64,000 nucleotides of DNA, taken from positions 401,001-465,000 of the forward strand of contig JAKLEN010000002.1 of NCBI GenBank assembly GCA_022711665.1. Direction: 5' to 3'. Position 1 is the first letter of the stretch, and the number at the start of each line of letters is the position of its first letter. Both the position numbers and the translations under genes were made by a program. The notes below the pieces were generated by a model. The model did not search any database and had not been told where the DNA came from. It saw only the letters and a list, made by a program, of their open reading frames with translations. Positions 62,099 to 64,000 of the stretch are shown here, one piece after another. The DNA is from Acidobacteriota bacterium (GTDB lineage: Bacteria; Acidobacteriota; Aminicenantia; Aminicenantales; Saccharicenantaceae).

Positions 62099-64000
<1,902 letters not shown>

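Overview
The window is GC-rich bacterial chromosome. Oar-type TonB-dependent receptors with carboxypeptidase-regulatory domains, many secreted peptidases and glycosidases, an RND efflux operon, a HoxEFU-like diaphorase and an rRNA operon point to a Gram-negative heterotroph. Gene content and style suit the Acidobacteriota / Candidatus Aminicenantes lineage, but that placement is inference; the 23S sequence at the right edge would settle it.

Layout. 1-8.3 kb: a large secreted DUF5695-like protein (cut by the left edge), the translation factor EttA, a DoxX membrane protein, a Tat-exported DUF362 protein overlapping a DUF6599-like lipoprotein, and a TPR protein. 8.4-16 kb: an apparent glycan-use block with a TonB receptor, a divergent LacI-type regulator that has no canonical start codon, dapF and a GH127 glycosidase. 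16-19.5 kb: a methyltransferase and the TIGR03545/TIGR03546 pair. 19.6-26.3 kb: an RND efflux operon in which the TetR regulator reads without a stop into the periplasmic adaptor. 26.4-29.4 kb: a Cthe_2159-like lipoprotein, SanA and a one-domain asparaginase. 29.6-33 kb: a three-gene NAD(P)H diaphorase whose NuoE-like subunit carries a ribbon-helix-helix DNA-binding head. 33-47.3 kb: cysteine hydrolase, RlmN, FadL-type porin, S9 peptidase, OmpA protein, an ABC exporter, serine dehydratase with a flavin reductase, small secreted proteins and a LytS/LytTR two-component system. 47.4-50.8 kb: small signalling and secreted genes, some overlapping. 50.8-52.8 kb: a visibly AT-richer patch with a YdeI-like gene, an SnoaL-like gene, an insertion-sequence remnant and an ORF broken by one stop codon. 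52.9-61.2 kb: M1 and S37 peptidases, a second SnoaL-like gene, and a coupled operon of sodium symporter, AprA/fumarate-reductase-like flavoprotein and ferredoxin. 61.4-64 kb: an RRM protein, 5S rRNA and the 3' part of 23S rRNA, all on the minus strand.

Promoters are well resolved as sigma70-type TTGACA/TATAAT pairs. Three of them (ettA, rlmN, the symporter) sit so close to the start codon that the transcripts should be leaderless. The strongest leads are the RHH-NuoE fusion, the TetR-adaptor read-through, the LacI regulator starting at ATC, and the symporter-flavoprotein-ferredoxin operon.
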